A stretch of DNA of 5,710 nt from Nitrosomonas sp. (GTDB taxonomy: Bacteria; Pseudomonadota; Gammaproteobacteria; Burkholderiales; Nitrosomonadaceae). The first letter of the stretch is position 1. The number at the start of each line of letters is the position of its first letter. The translations under genes were made by a program, and so were the position numbers. The notes beneath the pieces were generated by a model, which saw only the letters and a program-made list of their open reading frames with translations, had not been told where the DNA came from and ran no database searches. The stretch spans positions 1 to 5,710 of the forward strand of contig JAJFJI010000065.1 of assembly GCA_021774205.1 (NCBI GenBank), written 5' to 3'. Positions 4,946 through 5,710 of the stretch are shown in pieces.

Positions 4946-5710
4946 CTACCATTTAATATTTTTTCGCATACGATAACGCAAATAAATCGCTAAGCCATTC
5001 ATTGTAAGCGTCATTACCACCAAAACAAGGCCGGCTGCCGCCGCATTAAATTGGAACTCTTCTTCAGGCCGAGACACCCAATTGAACATCTGTATTGGCA
5101 TGACTGTAAATGGGGCTTCCAGCCATTCAAAAGACAAAAATGGAAACTCGCTTTTTACCGGGGAAGGCGGCAGGAATGCAATGAATGTTAATGCACCAAT
5201 CGTAATAATCGGCGCTGTTTCTCCAATTGCACGCGCCAGACCGATAATGACGCCCGTCAGGATACCCGCAGAAGAGTAAGGCAAAATATGGTCTGATACT
5301 GTCTGCCACTTAGTCGCACCCAGCGCATATGCCCCTTCGCGAATTGTTAACGGAATAGATCGGATTGCTTCTCGTGTTGCGACAATAACAATTGGCAAGA
5401 TTAATAACGCAAGCGCCAAACCTGCCGCCAAAATGCTTTGACCAAAGTCAAGTTGATAGACAAACAACCCTAATGCCAACAAACCATAGATGATAGATGG
5501 CACACCTGCCAGATTAGTTACATTAATTTCTATAATCTCAGTAAATATATTTTTTGGTGCATATTCTTCCAGGTAAATACCAGCCCCAATACCCAGTGGT
5601 ACAGCAGAAAGTGCCGTCACTATCATGACCAAAGTCGTACCGACCCATGCGGACAAAATACCAGCTGCTTCCGGATGGCGGGATGGGAAAGATATAAAAA
5701 AATCCCATGT
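4946..5710 (-). CDS. pstA: phosphate ABC transporter permease PstA (N-terminus outside the window)
   Basis: PstA is one of the two membrane permeases of the PstSCAB phosphate importer; it pairs with PstC and binds PstB. 254 residues are visible, beginning TWDFFISFPSRHPEAAGI at the window edge, and the frame stays open to base 5710. The first transmembrane helix and the true start are therefore missing. A TTG at 5654-5656 is inside the gene and is not the start, because the residues before it already match PstA. Hydrophobic segments lie at about visible residues 22-46, 70-87, 93-112, 148-180 and 225-245. IYLEEYAPKN and NVTNLAGVPSIIYG are family hallmarks, and EGAYALGATKW (125-135) is the EAA coupling loop that contacts the ATPase. 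The TAG stop is directly followed by the pstB ribosome-binding site. Confidence 0.96.
   Translation of the reverse strand, partial: TWDFFISFPSRHPEAAGILSAWVGTTLVMIVTALSAVPLGIGAGIYLEEYAPKNIFTEIIEINVTNLAGVPSIIYGLLALGLFVYQLDFGQSILAAGLALALLILPIVIVATREAIRSIPLTIREGAYALGATKWQTVSDHILPYSSAGILTGVIIGLARAIGETAPIITIGALTFIAFLPPSPVKSEFPFLSFEWLEAPFTVMPIQMFNWVSRPEEEFQFNAAAAGLVLVVMTLTMNGLAIYLRYRMRKNIKW

Noticed and set aside
5082..5309. Frames on both strands inside pstA
   Set aside because: Both are shadows of the pstA frame, which has clear family motifs throughout.

Overview
The window looks like the chromosome of a betaproteobacterium, probably close to Nitrosomonadaceae. That placement is inferred from the gene order tpiA, secG, tRNA-Leu, nuoA-B-C-D, which is common in Betaproteobacteria, and from the NuoB and SecG sequences. 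No 16S rRNA is present, so it cannot be confirmed. Coding DNA is moderately AT-rich.

Left part (1-3148, all minus strand): this is read from right to left. A good sigma70-type promoter (3120-3148) precedes tpiA (glycolytic triosephosphate isomerase). Then come secG (translocon subunit, with a TTG start), a tRNA-Leu(GAG) gene, and the start of the complex I operon: nuoA, nuoB, nuoC and the first 46 codons of nuoD. The nuo genes are tightly packed: 4 nt between nuoA and nuoB, 7 nt between nuoB and nuoC, 62 nt between nuoC and nuoD. NuoB, NuoC and NuoD form the hydrophilic connecting module around cluster N2, and NuoA is a membrane subunit.

Middle (3149-4143): this is the least ordinary part. 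About 590 bp without an intact gene is followed by one small plus-strand gene (3735-3989) for a predicted exported two-cysteine protein that I do not recognise. The first half (to about 3420) has near-coding base composition and an unusually open plus-strand frame broken by one TAG. From about 3420 to 3780 the G+C falls to roughly 30 percent. This AT-rich stretch holds a plausible plus-strand promoter, AT palindromes, a second broken reading frame that ends in a TAATG overlap with the small gene, and a perfect 13-bp inverted repeat. Two more inverted repeats fill the convergent gap between the small gene and pstB.

Right part (4144-5710, minus strand): the distal end of a high-affinity phosphate uptake operon, with pstA (permease, N-terminus outside the window) and pstB (ATPase). 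No phoU follows pstB.

I see no convincing new multi-gene system. The best leads are the small exported protein, its palindrome-rich AT-rich leader and the two decayed-looking frames beside it.
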